A stretch of 64,000 bases of DNA. It comes from CBDFLA01 sp965248915. Lineage in GTDB: Bacteria > Pseudomonadota > Alphaproteobacteria > M2410. The position numbers were made by a program, and so were the translations under genes. The notes beneath the pieces were generated by a model, which worked only from the letters and a program-made list of their open reading frames with translations, ran no database searches and had not been told where the DNA came from. The stretch lies in the NCBI GenBank assembly GCA_965248915.1, contig OZ252216.1:2604001-2668000 (forward strand). The letters are read 5' to 3'. This document shows, in pieces, positions 8,265 to 17,216 of this stretch (position 1 is its first letter; each line of letters opens with the position of its first letter).

Positions 8265-9383
8265 ATGAAGAAACACTCTTTTTCGTGCGCGCTCATTGGC
8301 GCGTCACTTTGCCTTGCAGGTCACTCCGCCATAGCAGACCAACAAACCGACGAAGTCGTTGTACATGGCAAACCCGCTGAATTCCTGCTCGCCAATAGTC
8401 GTAGCCCCGTCGGTGTGATGGGAGATCACATGCATGAAGACGGCCAATGGATGATGTCTTATCGTTACATGCATATGTCTATGTCAGGAAACCGCGACGG
8501 CACAAGCGATCTAAGCCCAACAATAATTGCCACAACTTACGCCAATCCGTTTTTTGGAGCGCCGATGCAGCCACCGACGCTGCGCGTGGTCCCCACCGAC
8601 ATGGCCATGAACATGCACATGCTGGGCATCATGTATGGGTTAAACCGAAATGTGACCTTCATGCTGACGGGCATGTATCACGAAAAAAGCATGGACCACA
8701 TCACGTTCATGGGCGGCATGGGGCCGACGGTATTGGGTCGATTTACTACCAAATCGAAAGGTTTCGCCGACACGAAACTCTCAACATTGGTCCGGCTCCA
8801 CGAGAGTGACACGCACGATCTTCACGTCAACTTAGGCCTCAGCGTCCCGACAGGTTCGGTTTCTGAAACCGATCAGGTTCTAACACCCATGAACATAACA
8901 CCGACGCTTCGACTGCCCTACGCCATGCAGCTTGGCAGCGGTACCTTCGATCTAGAACCAGGTCTAACATATGCAGGCAACGGACACGGCAACTTTGGAT
9001 GGGGGCTCACCTATCGCGGTGTCATTCGCCTCGGAGATAATGATGAGGGATACGCCTTTGGCGATGCACATTCGATCGGCGCCAATGTCAGTTATCTTTG
9101 GGCGCCGTGGATCAGCACATCATTGCGCACCACTGTGAAATCCGTCGGAGTTATTGATGGCCAAGACGCCGCCATTATGGCTCCGGTTCAAACTGCAGAT
9201 CCCTCAAACTATGGTGGCGAGACGGCAGACTTCTCCTTTGGTGTGAACCTCTCCGGCACAACCAGCACTCTTCAGGGTCACAGACTTGGTCTTGAAGTGA
9301 CGGTTCCTGTGTATCAAGACCTCAACGGCCCTCAGATGAAGTCAGATGTGACCGTTGTTCTAGGATATCAGTACGACTTTTGA
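8265..9383 (+). CDS. Met/His-rich outer-membrane transporter-like beta-barrel protein
   Basis: The product is 372 residues, starting at the ATG at 8265, with a signal peptide (MKKHSFSCALIGASLCLAGH, cleavage near SAIADQ). The mature N-terminus is rich in Met and His (MGDHMHEDGQWMMSYRYMHM), a pattern linked to copper binding. The remainder has alternating beta-strand segments and ends in an aromatic residue (LGYQYDF), as expected for an outer-membrane barrel of the phenol-degradation/transporter superfamily. The gene follows a Cys/His-rich small protein gene and is closed by a terminator at 9411. A role in copper handling is an inference from composition. Confidence 0.75.
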   Translation: MKKHSFSCALIGASLCLAGHSAIADQQTDEVVVHGKPAEFLLANSRSPVGVMGDHMHEDGQWMMSYRYMHMSMSGNRDGTSDLSPTIIATTYANPFFGAPMQPPTLRVVPTDMAMNMHMLGIMYGLNRNVTFMLTGMYHEKSMDHITFMGGMGPTVLGRFTTKSKGFADTKLSTLVRLHESDTHDLHVNLGLSVPTGSVSETDQVLTPMNITPTLRLPYAMQLGSGTFDLEPGLTYAGNGHGNFGWGLTYRGVIRLGDNDEGYAFGDAHSIGANVSYLWAPWISTSLRTTVKSVGVIDGQDAAIMAPVQTADPSNYGGETADFSFGVNLSGTTSTLQGHRLGLEVTVPVYQDLNGPQMKSDVTVVLGYQYDF

Positions 9384-9410
9384 TCACTCAAAATCTGACA
9401 ACAAACCCAG

Positions 9411-9446
9411 ATCGCCTCTCGAGTTATTCGAGAGGCGATTTTCATT
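9411..9446 (+). terminator. Intrinsic terminator
   Basis: ATCGCCTCTCGA (9411-9422) and TCGAGAGGCGAT (9428-9439) form a perfect 12-base stem with loop GTTAT, followed by TTTCATTT. It lies 28 bases after the outer-membrane transporter gene. Confidence 0.88.
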
Positions 9447-9608
9447 TGTGACGCACGTACAATCTCGGTCAACAGCGTCAATTTGCATCAGCCAAACATC
9501 TCGATTAGCGTTGTTCAAAAAGCCTATTGGAGGCACAATTCTTCCCAACACAGACATCAAGAATCTGCAACCTATTCTCATTAAAGTCTGTCTAAGGAGG
9601 AAATTGAA

Positions 9609-11351
9609 ATGACCAAAGTCGATGGTGGTGAATTACTCGCAAGAACACTGGAACGCGCAGGCGTCGACGAAGTCTTCGCCCTCCAAGGCGGTCACTTAGA
9701 TTCCTTTCTCGTGGCTTGCGACGGGCACGGTATACGCCTCACCGACACCCGCCATGAGGCAGCGGCCGGTCATGCCGCTGATGGCTTTGCCCGCTCAAGT
9801 GGCAAACTCGGCGTGGCCGTTGTGACCGCAGGACCCGGCTTCGCCAACGCCTTTCCCGCCCTCGTCAATGCTTGGCTCGATGCGGTTCCCACCCTGTTCA
9901 TCATTGGTGCCGCCCCCTTGCGTGAAGAGGAAACCTATCCCCTTCAAGGGGGCATCGATCAGGTGGCAATGGCCGCACCGACAACCAAGTGGGCATATCG
10001 GATCACTCACACGGAGCGCATTCCAGAGCTGATTGAACTCGCGATCCGAAAGGCCACAAGTGGCAAGCCCGGACCTGTTCTCATCGAAATTCCCATCGAC
10101 GTCCTGTTTGCGCAAGTCGAGAGCGATGACGTACGAGACGCAAACAACTTCTATGTGGACAATGCCCCAGCCCCAACACTGGAGGCCGTTGCCAAGGTCG
10201 TCGACATTCTTCAGGCCGCCAAGAGACCTGCAGTAATGATAGGCGGAGGGGGTTTTTATTCTGGCTGTTCAGAAGAACTCGCCAAGTTCGCAGAGCTAAC
10301 CAACATTCCAGTGACCGCAAACACCAAGGCTTACGGCCTTCTCCCCCCTGACCACCCGATGAACGCAGGCAATTATCAAAGCCTCGGCGCGGTTCAAATG
10401 ATCGGGCAAGAACCACCCGACACACTTATCATTCTAGGCGCTCGACTTGGCCTATTCTCGGGCGGCCGCGGCGACGCCATCGTTCCCAACGACGCCCGCA
10501 TCGTGCAAGTGAACCTGGATGCAGGTGACATTGGACGGCTGCGAGACATCGAAGTGCCAATTGTCGCGGATGTGAAAGAAACATTGCGCGCGCTCAATAC
10601 GGCCCTTGATGGCAAGAGCTTGCCCGACTGGAGCGAGTGGGCCAGCGCCGTCGCGCAGTGTCGCGCAGCCGCCGACTTCATCTACGCCGACGCAACTGAA
10701 GAAGACGGCAAACCCCTTCATCCCTACCTTGCCATCAAGGCAATTGCGGAAGTTTGCGGCCCCGATACGATTTACGTCGCCGATGGCGGAGAAGCCAGCG
10801 TCTGGGCCTCGCAGTCCGTCGATGTTCACCACCCGGGCGGCATGCTCAGCCATGGGTATCTCGGATGTCTAGGAACCGGCCAAGGATTTGCCATGGGTGC
10901 TCAACGCGCCCACCCTGACAAAAAAGTCGTTCACATCACTGGTGACGGCGCAGTCGGCTTTCACATCCAAGAGTTCGACACCATGGTTCGCCACGACTTG
11001 CCCATCGTAACCGTAGTCCTCAACAATCACGTTTGGGGCATGTCCTACCACGGGCAAAAAGTCGTCTATGGCGAGAACAGAACCGTTATTACCCAACTTG
11101 CTGACACGAACTACGATGAGGTCTGCATCGCCTTCGGCGGCACCGGCGAACGCGTAGAAACAACCGGTGAAATCAAAGCAGCCATGGAGCGTGCATTCGC
11201 GTCCGGCAAACCGGCCTGCATCAACATCTCCATCGACCCGGAAGTCATTGAAACCGGGACCTTAAGAATGCTGGGAATGGGCGCAGAGTCAAAAGAGGAC
11301 AAAGAGAAAGAAGAAACCGTCCTTCCCTACTACGAAAACCTGGAAGAGTAG
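9609..11351 (+). CDS. Thiamine-diphosphate-dependent enzyme (acetolactate synthase / 2-hydroxyacyl-CoA lyase type)
   Basis: The protein has 580 residues with the three-domain layout of the ThDP acetolactate synthase superfamily. The N-terminal Pyr domain carries the catalytic glutamate (Glu50 in DTRHEAAAGHAADGFAR), then come a central domain and a C-terminal PP domain with the ThDP/Mg motif GDGAVGF...LNN. The start has an excellent ribosome binding site (AAGGAGGAAATTG). The superfamily includes acetolactate synthase, oxalyl-CoA decarboxylase, 2-hydroxyacyl-CoA lyase and benzaldehyde lyase. No small regulatory subunit gene follows, which argues against a biosynthetic acetolactate synthase. The convergent BadI-like gene suggests catabolic CoA chemistry, but the substrate is not determined. 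Confidence 0.85.
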   Translation: MTKVDGGELLARTLERAGVDEVFALQGGHLDSFLVACDGHGIRLTDTRHEAAAGHAADGFARSSGKLGVAVVTAGPGFANAFPALVNAWLDAVPTLFIIGAAPLREEETYPLQGGIDQVAMAAPTTKWAYRITHTERIPELIELAIRKATSGKPGPVLIEIPIDVLFAQVESDDVRDANNFYVDNAPAPTLEAVAKVVDILQAAKRPAVMIGGGGFYSGCSEELAKFAELTNIPVTANTKAYGLLPPDHPMNAGNYQSLGAVQMIGQEPPDTLIILGARLGLFSGGRGDAIVPNDARIVQVNLDAGDIGRLRDIEVPIVADVKETLRALNTALDGKSLPDWSEWASAVAQCRAAADFIYADATEEDGKPLHPYLAIKAIAEVCGPDTIYVADGGEASVWASQSVDVHHPGGMLSHGYLGCLGTGQGFAMGAQRAHPDKKVVHITGDGAVGFHIQEFDTMVRHDLPIVTVVLNNHVWGMSYHGQKVVYGENRTVITQLADTNYDEVCIAFGGTGERVETTGEIKAAMERAFASGKPACINISIDPEVIETGTLRMLGMGAESKEDKEKEETVLPYYENLEE

Positions 11352-11365
11352 GAGCCCATATCGCG

Positions 11366-12145
11366 TCAGGGTTTGCCACGAAAATCGGGTTTTCGTTTTT
11401 CGTTGAAGGCTTTGACGCCCTCTTGGCTCTCTTCCGTGTCGTAATACATGGACAGAGTCAAGCCTCCCATTCCTGAGATGCCTTTGATGCTGTCCGTGTC
11501 AGCATTGAAGGAGCGTTTGGCAATAGCGATAGCTGTCGGGCTCTTCTCCAAGATCTCCTCGCACCACTTATCGACTTCCGCGTCCAACTCATCATTGGGC
11601 ACCACCACATTGGCCAGACCCATGTCGACCGCTTCTTGAGCCGAGTACCGCCGACAGAGATACCAAAACTCACGTGCCTTCTTTTCACCAACGATGCGTG
11701 CCAGATACGCCGTGCCAAACCCTGGATCAACAGAGCCAACCTTGGGTCCAACCTGCCCAAACACCGCTTTGTCGCCAGCAATTGTGAGATCACAAAGCGC
11801 CGCGAGCACATTGCCGCCTCCGATCGCAAATCCTTGAACCTTGGCGATAACAGGCTTGGGAACATCGCGGATGATGGCATGCAATTCATCGATGGGGAGC
11901 CCAATCAATCCTCGCCCGTCATAACCACCATCATGCGCCGATTGATCGCCGCCGGTGCAAAAGGCCTTATCACCAGCCCCGCTTAAGACAATGACGCCAA
12001 CACTCTTGTTCCAGCCTGCCCGGTTGAAAGCGGCAATGAGCTCCTCACAGGTTTGACCCCGAAAGGCGTTATAGAGCTTAGGCCGATTGATCGTGATATG
12101 CGCAACGCCGTTCTTTTCGGCGTACAGAGTGTCTTCAAAGTTCAT
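11366..12145 (-). CDS. badI: 2-ketocyclohexanecarboxyl-CoA hydrolase-like crotonase
   Basis: The 259-residue protein closely follows the Rhodopseudomonas palustris BadI sequence as I recall it: NAFRGQTCEELI, FCTGGDQS.HDG.YDGRG, GGGNVLAALCDLTIA, QVGPKVGSVDPGFGTAYLAR and the ending EKRKPDFR. BadI opens the ring of 2-ketocyclohexanecarboxyl-CoA to pimelyl-CoA and belongs to the MenB branch of the crotonase fold. I chose the ATG at 12145, with AGAG upstream, over the ATG at 12175. No other cyclohexanecarboxylate genes (badHK, aliAB) are adjacent, so the exact substrate may differ. It converges with the ThDP enzyme gene, 14 bases apart. Confidence 0.82.
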   Translation of the reverse strand: MNFEDTLYAEKNGVAHITINRPKLYNAFRGQTCEELIAAFNRAGWNKSVGVIVLSGAGDKAFCTGGDQSAHDGGYDGRGLIGLPIDELHAIIRDVPKPVIAKVQGFAIGGGNVLAALCDLTIAGDKAVFGQVGPKVGSVDPGFGTAYLARIVGEKKAREFWYLCRRYSAQEAVDMGLANVVVPNDELDAEVDKWCEEILEKSPTAIAIAKRSFNADTDSIKGISGMGGLTLSMYYDTEESQEGVKAFNEKRKPDFRGKP

Positions 12146-12253
12146 GGATCTCTTGCCCCTAAACACAGAATTCATTCAAACCGTATCGCGGCTCAACTGG
12201 CTTGTCATGCCTCAATCTCTGCGCCATTCTTGAAGGTAAAAGGAGAGCACACG

Positions 12254-13045
12254 ATGGTAGAGAAAATGGTCGAATTTGACGAGCAGGCCGCCAAGGCACT
12301 CGAAGCCGGATACCTGTCGCCGGATGTCGCCGCCCAACGCGCTGTCGTCTTGGAACGACTGGCGCTCCGCAACGGCGAAATCGTCCTCGACATTGGGTCA
12401 GGGCCGGGCCTGTTGGTTGCCGAAATGGCAAAGCTTGTGGGCGATGAGGGCCAAGTCACCGGGCTCGACATGAGCGCACCCATGAACGTCATGGCAGCCG
12501 CAAGGTGTAAGGACTTCGCAAGTGTTGACTTTAAGGAAGGAGACGCCACCAACCTTCCTTTTAAAAATGCCTCATTTGATGTGGTGGTATCAACCCAAGT
12601 CTACGAATATGTGCCGGACATGCCTTTGGCCCTTTCTGAACTCCACCGTGTTTTGAAACCAGGCGGAAGAGTGCTGATCTTAGATACAGATTGGGACAGT
12701 CTCGCTGTCAATGTGAGTGACAGGAACCGACATCACCGGATCATCAAGGCATGGGACGAGCATCTGGCAGACCCAAATTTGCCCGCCAAACTAATCCCAC
12801 TCCTAACCAACGCAAATTTTGTTGTGACCTCACGAGAAGCCCACCCTCTCCTCAACACCGAGTATCAAGCAAACACCTACTCCAGCATGATCATTCCCTT
12901 CATCCGAAACTTCGTTATTGGTAGGCAAGGCATTGCAGAAGATGAAGCAAACGCGTGGATGACGGATCTCAAAGAATTAGGCCAAGAGGGCGCCTTCTTT
13001 TTCAGCCTTAATCGATACATGTTCAGGGCTCTGAAACCCGGCTAG
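12254..13045 (+). CDS. Class I SAM-dependent methyltransferase
   Basis: The product is 263 residues from the ATG at 12254, preceded by AGGAG at 12241; longer in-frame starts overlap the divergent crotonase gene and are rejected. The Rossmann-like core has motif I VLDIGSGPGLLVAEMA, motif II GLDMS, motif post-II DFKEGDATNLPF and VVSTQVYEYVPDMPLALSEL, the UbiE/COQ5-like arrangement. The C-terminal half (after residue 170) is helical and probably binds the acceptor. The acceptor is unknown. It lies 73 bases upstream of the first WS/DGAT gene on the same strand. Confidence 0.82.
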   Translation: MVEKMVEFDEQAAKALEAGYLSPDVAAQRAVVLERLALRNGEIVLDIGSGPGLLVAEMAKLVGDEGQVTGLDMSAPMNVMAAARCKDFASVDFKEGDATNLPFKNASFDVVVSTQVYEYVPDMPLALSELHRVLKPGGRVLILDTDWDSLAVNVSDRNRHHRIIKAWDEHLADPNLPAKLIPLLTNANFVVTSREAHPLLNTEYQANTYSSMIIPFIRNFVIGRQGIAEDEANAWMTDLKELGQEGAFFFSLNRYMFRALKPG

Positions 13046-13118
13046 GTGCACATCAATTGACAGTCCGGCACCTAAGAGTCGAAAATGGACAAAACAACAA
13101 GAGGTGGGAGATCTCGAC

Positions 13119-14720
13119 GTGAAACAGTTGGCACCGATGGACGCCGCATTCGTCTATACCGAAAGAGGCAATCAATACATGCATGTTGCGGGGTTGTCCC
13201 TCTACGATCCATCAACCGTTCCCGACCATAAGAAGAAGTCCAAGGGCCATGTCTTGGGGTTCAAGGACATTCTCGAGGTCGTGGAAAAGACCCTCCACCT
13301 CGCGCCCTATACACGTCGAAAATTGGTGCGGGTCCCCGGAGACCTCGATCATCCTTACTGGGTTGAAGATGAGAATTTCGACATTGAGTATCATGTCCGC
13401 CATATAGCCTTGCCGAAACCAGGCGATTGGCGACAGTTGTGTATCCTGGTTGCACGGCTGCACTCCAGACCTCTCGATATGAAGCGGCCCTTGTGGGAAA
13501 TCTATGTCATCGAGGGTCTCGACAATTTGCCTGGCTTGCCGAAAGGTTGCTTTGCCATCTACACCAAGACCCATCACGCCGCCATCGATGGCGCGACCGG
13601 TGCAGACGTCCAAATGCTGTCGCACACGTTGCATCCAAACGACGATCCTACACCACCACCCGCCGACTACGACTGGGACTCCGAGCGAACGCCGTCTGAA
13701 ACCGAAATCATACTTCGAACGCTCTTTAAAAACCGCTTGGCCGGTCCAGCCTCGTTCAAAGTCGCTGGTAAAGCTCTAGCCGGTCTTTGGAATGCGGGCC
13801 GCGAAATTGTCTCAGGAGAGATCGAGCGCCCTCACGCAGCCCCAAAAACCCGTTTTGACCATATGGTGTCGCCACACCGTGTCTTCGATGCGCGCGCCTT
13901 TGACATTGAGAAATTTCGCGAGATGAAGAAGGCCGTCAAAGGAGCCACCATCAATGACGTTGTCATCACCATTTGCGGGGGCGCTGCACGCAAATACCTC
14001 AAATCGAAAGGCGAGTTACCCAAGGAAACGTTGATCGCCATGGCGCCAATCAATGTGCGCACCAAAGATGAAGCACATAGCGGCGGGAATGTGGTGAGTT
14101 CGATGTTTCCACCCATCCATACCGACATTTCCGATCCGCTGAAACGCCTAAAAGCGGTTCGCAAAGGAACGAAGAACTCCAAAGAGCTCGCTCACGCCGT
14201 CGATGCGCGAACTATGTCGGAGGCCTTTGGTTTGTCCCCCGCAGCACTGACCTCTCTTGGGGCGCGGCTTGCGTCTTCGATGCACATCGCGGAGAGAATG
14301 AACAATCCCGGGATGAATGTAACCATCACCAATGTGCCTGGACCGCAAATTCCGCTTTACTACGCGGGCGCTCACCTCTTAGCCACGTTTGGCATGGGGC
14401 CCGCAGCTGATGGACAAACACTCTTCCTCTGTGTACAAAGTTTTTCAGGTGTCTTGACAATTGCTGCTACGGCTTGTCGCAAGGCGATGCCGGATCCAGA
14501 GTTCTTCATGGACTGTTTGGTCGAGTCCTACCGCGAGCTCAAATCAGCAACGCTTGGCTCTGATGAACGATCGGATATGCCGGTAACCCAGGTCACGACG
14601 AAAAGGTCCACGAGCACAAAAAAGGCGCCCGCCCCAAAGGCGAAACGAAAGACAGCCACGAAAAAACCTGCCCGCAAGAAAAAAGTGGGGGCCAAAACAA
14701 CCGCCAGAGCAGCCGAGTAA
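13119..14720 (+). CDS. Wax ester synthase / diacylglycerol O-acyltransferase, copy 1
   Basis: The product is 533 residues and carries the WS/DGAT active-site motif HHAAIDG (His152, His153, Asp157), plus PLW and the C-terminal NVPGPQIPLYYAG. These bacterial enzymes acylate fatty alcohols or diacylglycerol at the membrane and seed storage-lipid droplets. I start at the GTG at 13119 with AGGTGGGAG upstream, because the resulting MKQLAPMDAAFVY lines up with MKLLSPLDASFVY of the second copy. The last 40 or so residues are Lys/Ala/Thr-rich (KKPARKKKVGAKTTARAAE) and resemble histone H1 tails; copy 2 ends in the same five residues. Confidence 0.93.
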   Translation: MKQLAPMDAAFVYTERGNQYMHVAGLSLYDPSTVPDHKKKSKGHVLGFKDILEVVEKTLHLAPYTRRKLVRVPGDLDHPYWVEDENFDIEYHVRHIALPKPGDWRQLCILVARLHSRPLDMKRPLWEIYVIEGLDNLPGLPKGCFAIYTKTHHAAIDGATGADVQMLSHTLHPNDDPTPPPADYDWDSERTPSETEIILRTLFKNRLAGPASFKVAGKALAGLWNAGREIVSGEIERPHAAPKTRFDHMVSPHRVFDARAFDIEKFREMKKAVKGATINDVVITICGGAARKYLKSKGELPKETLIAMAPINVRTKDEAHSGGNVVSSMFPPIHTDISDPLKRLKAVRKGTKNSKELAHAVDARTMSEAFGLSPAALTSLGARLASSMHIAERMNNPGMNVTITNVPGPQIPLYYAGAHLLATFGMGPAADGQTLFLCVQSFSGVLTIAATACRKAMPDPEFFMDCLVESYRELKSATLGSDERSDMPVTQVTTKRSTSTKKAPAPKAKRKTATKKPARKKKVGAKTTARAAE

Positions 14721-14861
14721 CACGCAGGAATTGAGCAGATTGAGGAGTGCCGGAGATCACTGGTACCCGATTTTCTTCCTCTGTGACGCCATATCGCAGC
14801 TAGAAATAGCTCGCCCAGAAGCGCAGAATTCTGCGCCTTAAACGTCCAAATCTCACCCGAC

Positions 14862-14899
14862 TCAATAATAATTCTAACCATGATTAGAATTATTATTGA
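14862..14899. promoter_or_regulatory. Long perfect palindrome: operator site 1 of a shared motif
   Basis: TCAATAATAATTCTAA (14862-14877) and its exact reverse complement (14884-14899) flank six bases. The central 20 bases ATTCTAACCATGATTAGAAT match site 2 (18568) at 17 of 20 and site 3 (19565) at 15 of 20 positions. It lies 85 bases upstream of the basic phasin-like gene. Binding by the nearby TetR regulator is inferred. Confidence 0.75.
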
Positions 14900-14983
14900 C
14901 CTCCCATCAATCAACCCCATATTGTGTGCAGTGCAATATAACCGGCGACCCCTCTTGGGCTATCCGATGAAAAGGAGCTAGAA

Positions 14984-15421
14984 ATGGCCACCGAGAAAAA
15001 GAAGACCACCTCGACAAAGAACAAGTCGGCGTCAAAAACAAAAACGAAGTCAAAAGCCAAATCGGACACCAAAGCAAAGTCGAAAGGCTTTCCTGCGGTA
15101 ATAAAGACAGCCGCCAAAGGCTGGAAAAGGGTTCAATCCAAGCAGATCGAATTGCTGGAAGACAGTGTAGCGCGCTACTTCGACGCTCAACATTCATTGC
15201 TTGACGCCAAGTCGATCAGAGAACGTGCCCGCATCCGTACTGAATTCACCCGTGAGGCAGTGGTTCGCGAACTCGAAAACGTTCGCAAACTGAACAAACT
15301 GCGCGTAAAAGCCGGTCGCGATACATTCGAGACCCTCCGCGACGTCGTTCCACAAGATCCAAAAGAAGCCGTGGAAGCACTTCGCGACGCATTCCCAAAG
15401 GGTAATAAGAAAGCCGCTTGA
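14984..15421 (+). CDS. Lys-rich phasin-like granule protein candidate 1
   Basis: The product is 145 residues. The first 35 are a Lys/Thr/Ser-rich tail (KTKTKSKAKSDTKAKSKG); the rest is predicted helical, with many charged residues and phasin-like amphipathic periodicity (RVQSKQIELLEDSVARYFDA). The start has AAAGGAGC upstream. It lies between two WS/DGAT genes and is closed by its own terminator. Phasins coat polyester or neutral-lipid granules, and PhaF/PhaM-type members use basic H1-like tails to bind DNA. A lipid-droplet coat or nucleoid-tether role is therefore inferred; no family match was checked. A perfect palindrome precedes it. Confidence 0.7.
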   Translation: MATEKKKTTSTKNKSASKTKTKSKAKSDTKAKSKGFPAVIKTAAKGWKRVQSKQIELLEDSVARYFDAQHSLLDAKSIRERARIRTEFTREAVVRELENVRKLNKLRVKAGRDTFETLRDVVPQDPKEAVEALRDAFPKGNKKAA

Positions 15422-15468
15422 GGCACACGCACTCAAAAACAATAAGAAAGTCGCGTACCTCCCTTTAG

Positions 15469-15494
15469 CCCGGCGCAAAAGCGCCGGGTTTCTT
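15469..15494 (+). terminator. Intrinsic terminator
   Basis: CCCGGCGC (15469-15476), loop AAAA and GCGCCGGG (15481-15488) are followed by TTTCTT. It lies 47 bases after the phasin-like gene and separates it from the second WS/DGAT gene. Confidence 0.88.
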
Positions 15495-15588
15495 ATATCT
15501 GGAGGGCCTCATGGCCGTGACAAGGCGGGTAATTGACAGACCAGCCCAAAGAAAGGGACAATCAGTCCAACAATAAGGGAGAGGCGCC

Positions 15589-17202
15589 ATGAAACTCTTA
15601 TCGCCGCTCGACGCATCCTTCGTCTACACAGAACTCGACAACCAATACATGCATATTGCCGGACTGGCGATCTACGACCCGTCAACGGCACCCCCTGAAA
15701 AGCGGGAATCCAAAGGCAATGTCTTAGGTTTCAAGGACATTCTGCGGGATATTGAAAAGACACTACACCACTCTCCCACTTCGCGAACACGTCTGGTTCG
15801 GGTCCCCGGCAATGTCGGCCACCCCTACTGGATCGAAGACGAGAACTTCGACATCGAATATCACGTCCGCCATATCGCCTTGCCTGAGCCTGGTGACTGG
15901 CGTCAGCTCTGCATTCAAGTTGCCCGCCTCCATTCCCGCCCCTTAGATATGGACCGCCCTCTCTGGGAATTCTACATCATCGAGGGTCTCGATAATATTC
16001 CAGGCATCCCTTCCGGTTGCTATGCCATGTATTCCAAAATTCACCATTGCGCTATCGACGGCGCGACAGGTGCGGACATGACCACAAATATTCATGTCCT
16101 CAATCCGGAAGATGAACCTGCCGACCCACCACCTGGCTACGAGTGGGAATCTGAAAAGATGCCCACCGACATTGAACTCCTCGCACGCGCCAGCGTTGAC
16201 AATTTCAAACGCCGTCGCGACGTCGGAAAGACCATCGCCGATACGGTCAAAGGCGTCTACAATATGGAACGCGGCGTTCGAGCCGGAGACATCAGCCGTC
16301 CTCACAGAGGTCCTCGAACACGCTTCTCCAAAAAAATATCGCCACACAGGTCCTTTAACGGTCGCGCCTTTGACCTCGGTAAGTTTAAGGCCATGAAACG
16401 TGCAGTTGAAGGCGCCACCATCAATGATCTGGTGATCGCAACTGTGGCAGGCGGCTTGCGAAAGTATCTGAGCGGTTTGGACGAGTTACCGGACGAATCG
16501 CTTGTTGCCTTCCTGCCGATGAACGTACGCACAGAAAAGGAAATGCACACCGGCGGAAACATCGTTTCCGGCATGTTGGCGCGTATTCGCACCGACATTG
16601 AAGATCCCCTCAAGCGACTAAAGGCCGTGCGTGCTGAAACAAAGGAATCGAAGGAACTCACCGAGACACTAGGGGCCAGAACACTCCTCGGGATCTCGGA
16701 TTTGATTTCGCCGATGATGGCTGCGGCCGGAACGCGCCTCCTGGTGTCATCTCGAATGATGGAGCGGATGGAAAATCCGATCTGCAACCTGGTCATTACC
16801 AATGTGCCCGGACCTCCTATTCCGCTGTACATGGCAGGTTCCCGTTTGGTGACCACATTTGGCTTAGGCCCCGTCGTAGATGGTGTCGGCTTGTTCGTCG
16901 TCATCCAAAGCTATTGCGAATACATCACCATTTCGGCCACCGCGGATCGCGAAGCTATGAGCGATTCCGATTCACTCATGGATTGCTTTGTCGAATCCTA
17001 TCGGGAAATGAAGTTGGCGACCCTTGGATCGGATGAACCTTCGCAAAAACCGGTCACTCAAATGACCGTGAAACGCGAGGCACCCAAGGGCGACACAAAG
17101 AAGAAGACGAAACCGAAGCCCAAGAAGAAAAGCAAAACGAAGGCAAAGACCAAAAAGAAATCTGCCGCCAAAAAACCGGCAAAAGCAAGAGCAGCTGAAT
17201 AG
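15589..17202 (+). CDS. Wax ester synthase / diacylglycerol O-acyltransferase, copy 2
   Basis: The 537-residue product is a close paralogue of the enzyme at 13119, with active-site motif HHCAIDG (His152, His153, Asp157), the same FDIEYHVRHIALPEPGDWRQ stretch and NVPGPPIPLYMAG near the C-terminus. It starts at ATG with AAGGGAG upstream. The last 43 residues are a Lys-rich tail (KKSKTKAKTKKKSAAKKPA, ending ARAAE). Two WS/DGATs flanking a phasin-like gene suggest division of labour between wax ester and triacylglycerol synthesis, which sequence alone cannot settle. Confidence 0.93.
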   Translation: MKLLSPLDASFVYTELDNQYMHIAGLAIYDPSTAPPEKRESKGNVLGFKDILRDIEKTLHHSPTSRTRLVRVPGNVGHPYWIEDENFDIEYHVRHIALPEPGDWRQLCIQVARLHSRPLDMDRPLWEFYIIEGLDNIPGIPSGCYAMYSKIHHCAIDGATGADMTTNIHVLNPEDEPADPPPGYEWESEKMPTDIELLARASVDNFKRRRDVGKTIADTVKGVYNMERGVRAGDISRPHRGPRTRFSKKISPHRSFNGRAFDLGKFKAMKRAVEGATINDLVIATVAGGLRKYLSGLDELPDESLVAFLPMNVRTEKEMHTGGNIVSGMLARIRTDIEDPLKRLKAVRAETKESKELTETLGARTLLGISDLISPMMAAAGTRLLVSSRMMERMENPICNLVITNVPGPPIPLYMAGSRLVTTFGLGPVVDGVGLFVVIQSYCEYITISATADREAMSDSDSLMDCFVESYREMKLATLGSDEPSQKPVTQMTVKREAPKGDTKKKTKPKPKKKSKTKAKTKKKSAAKKPAKARAAE

Positions 17203-17216
17203 GTGACGAACGGGCC

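Noticed and set aside
9446..9608. Thi-box upstream of the ThDP enzyme
   Set aside because: No CTGAGA or other thi-box core; the region shows only a ribosome binding site and ordinary spacer.
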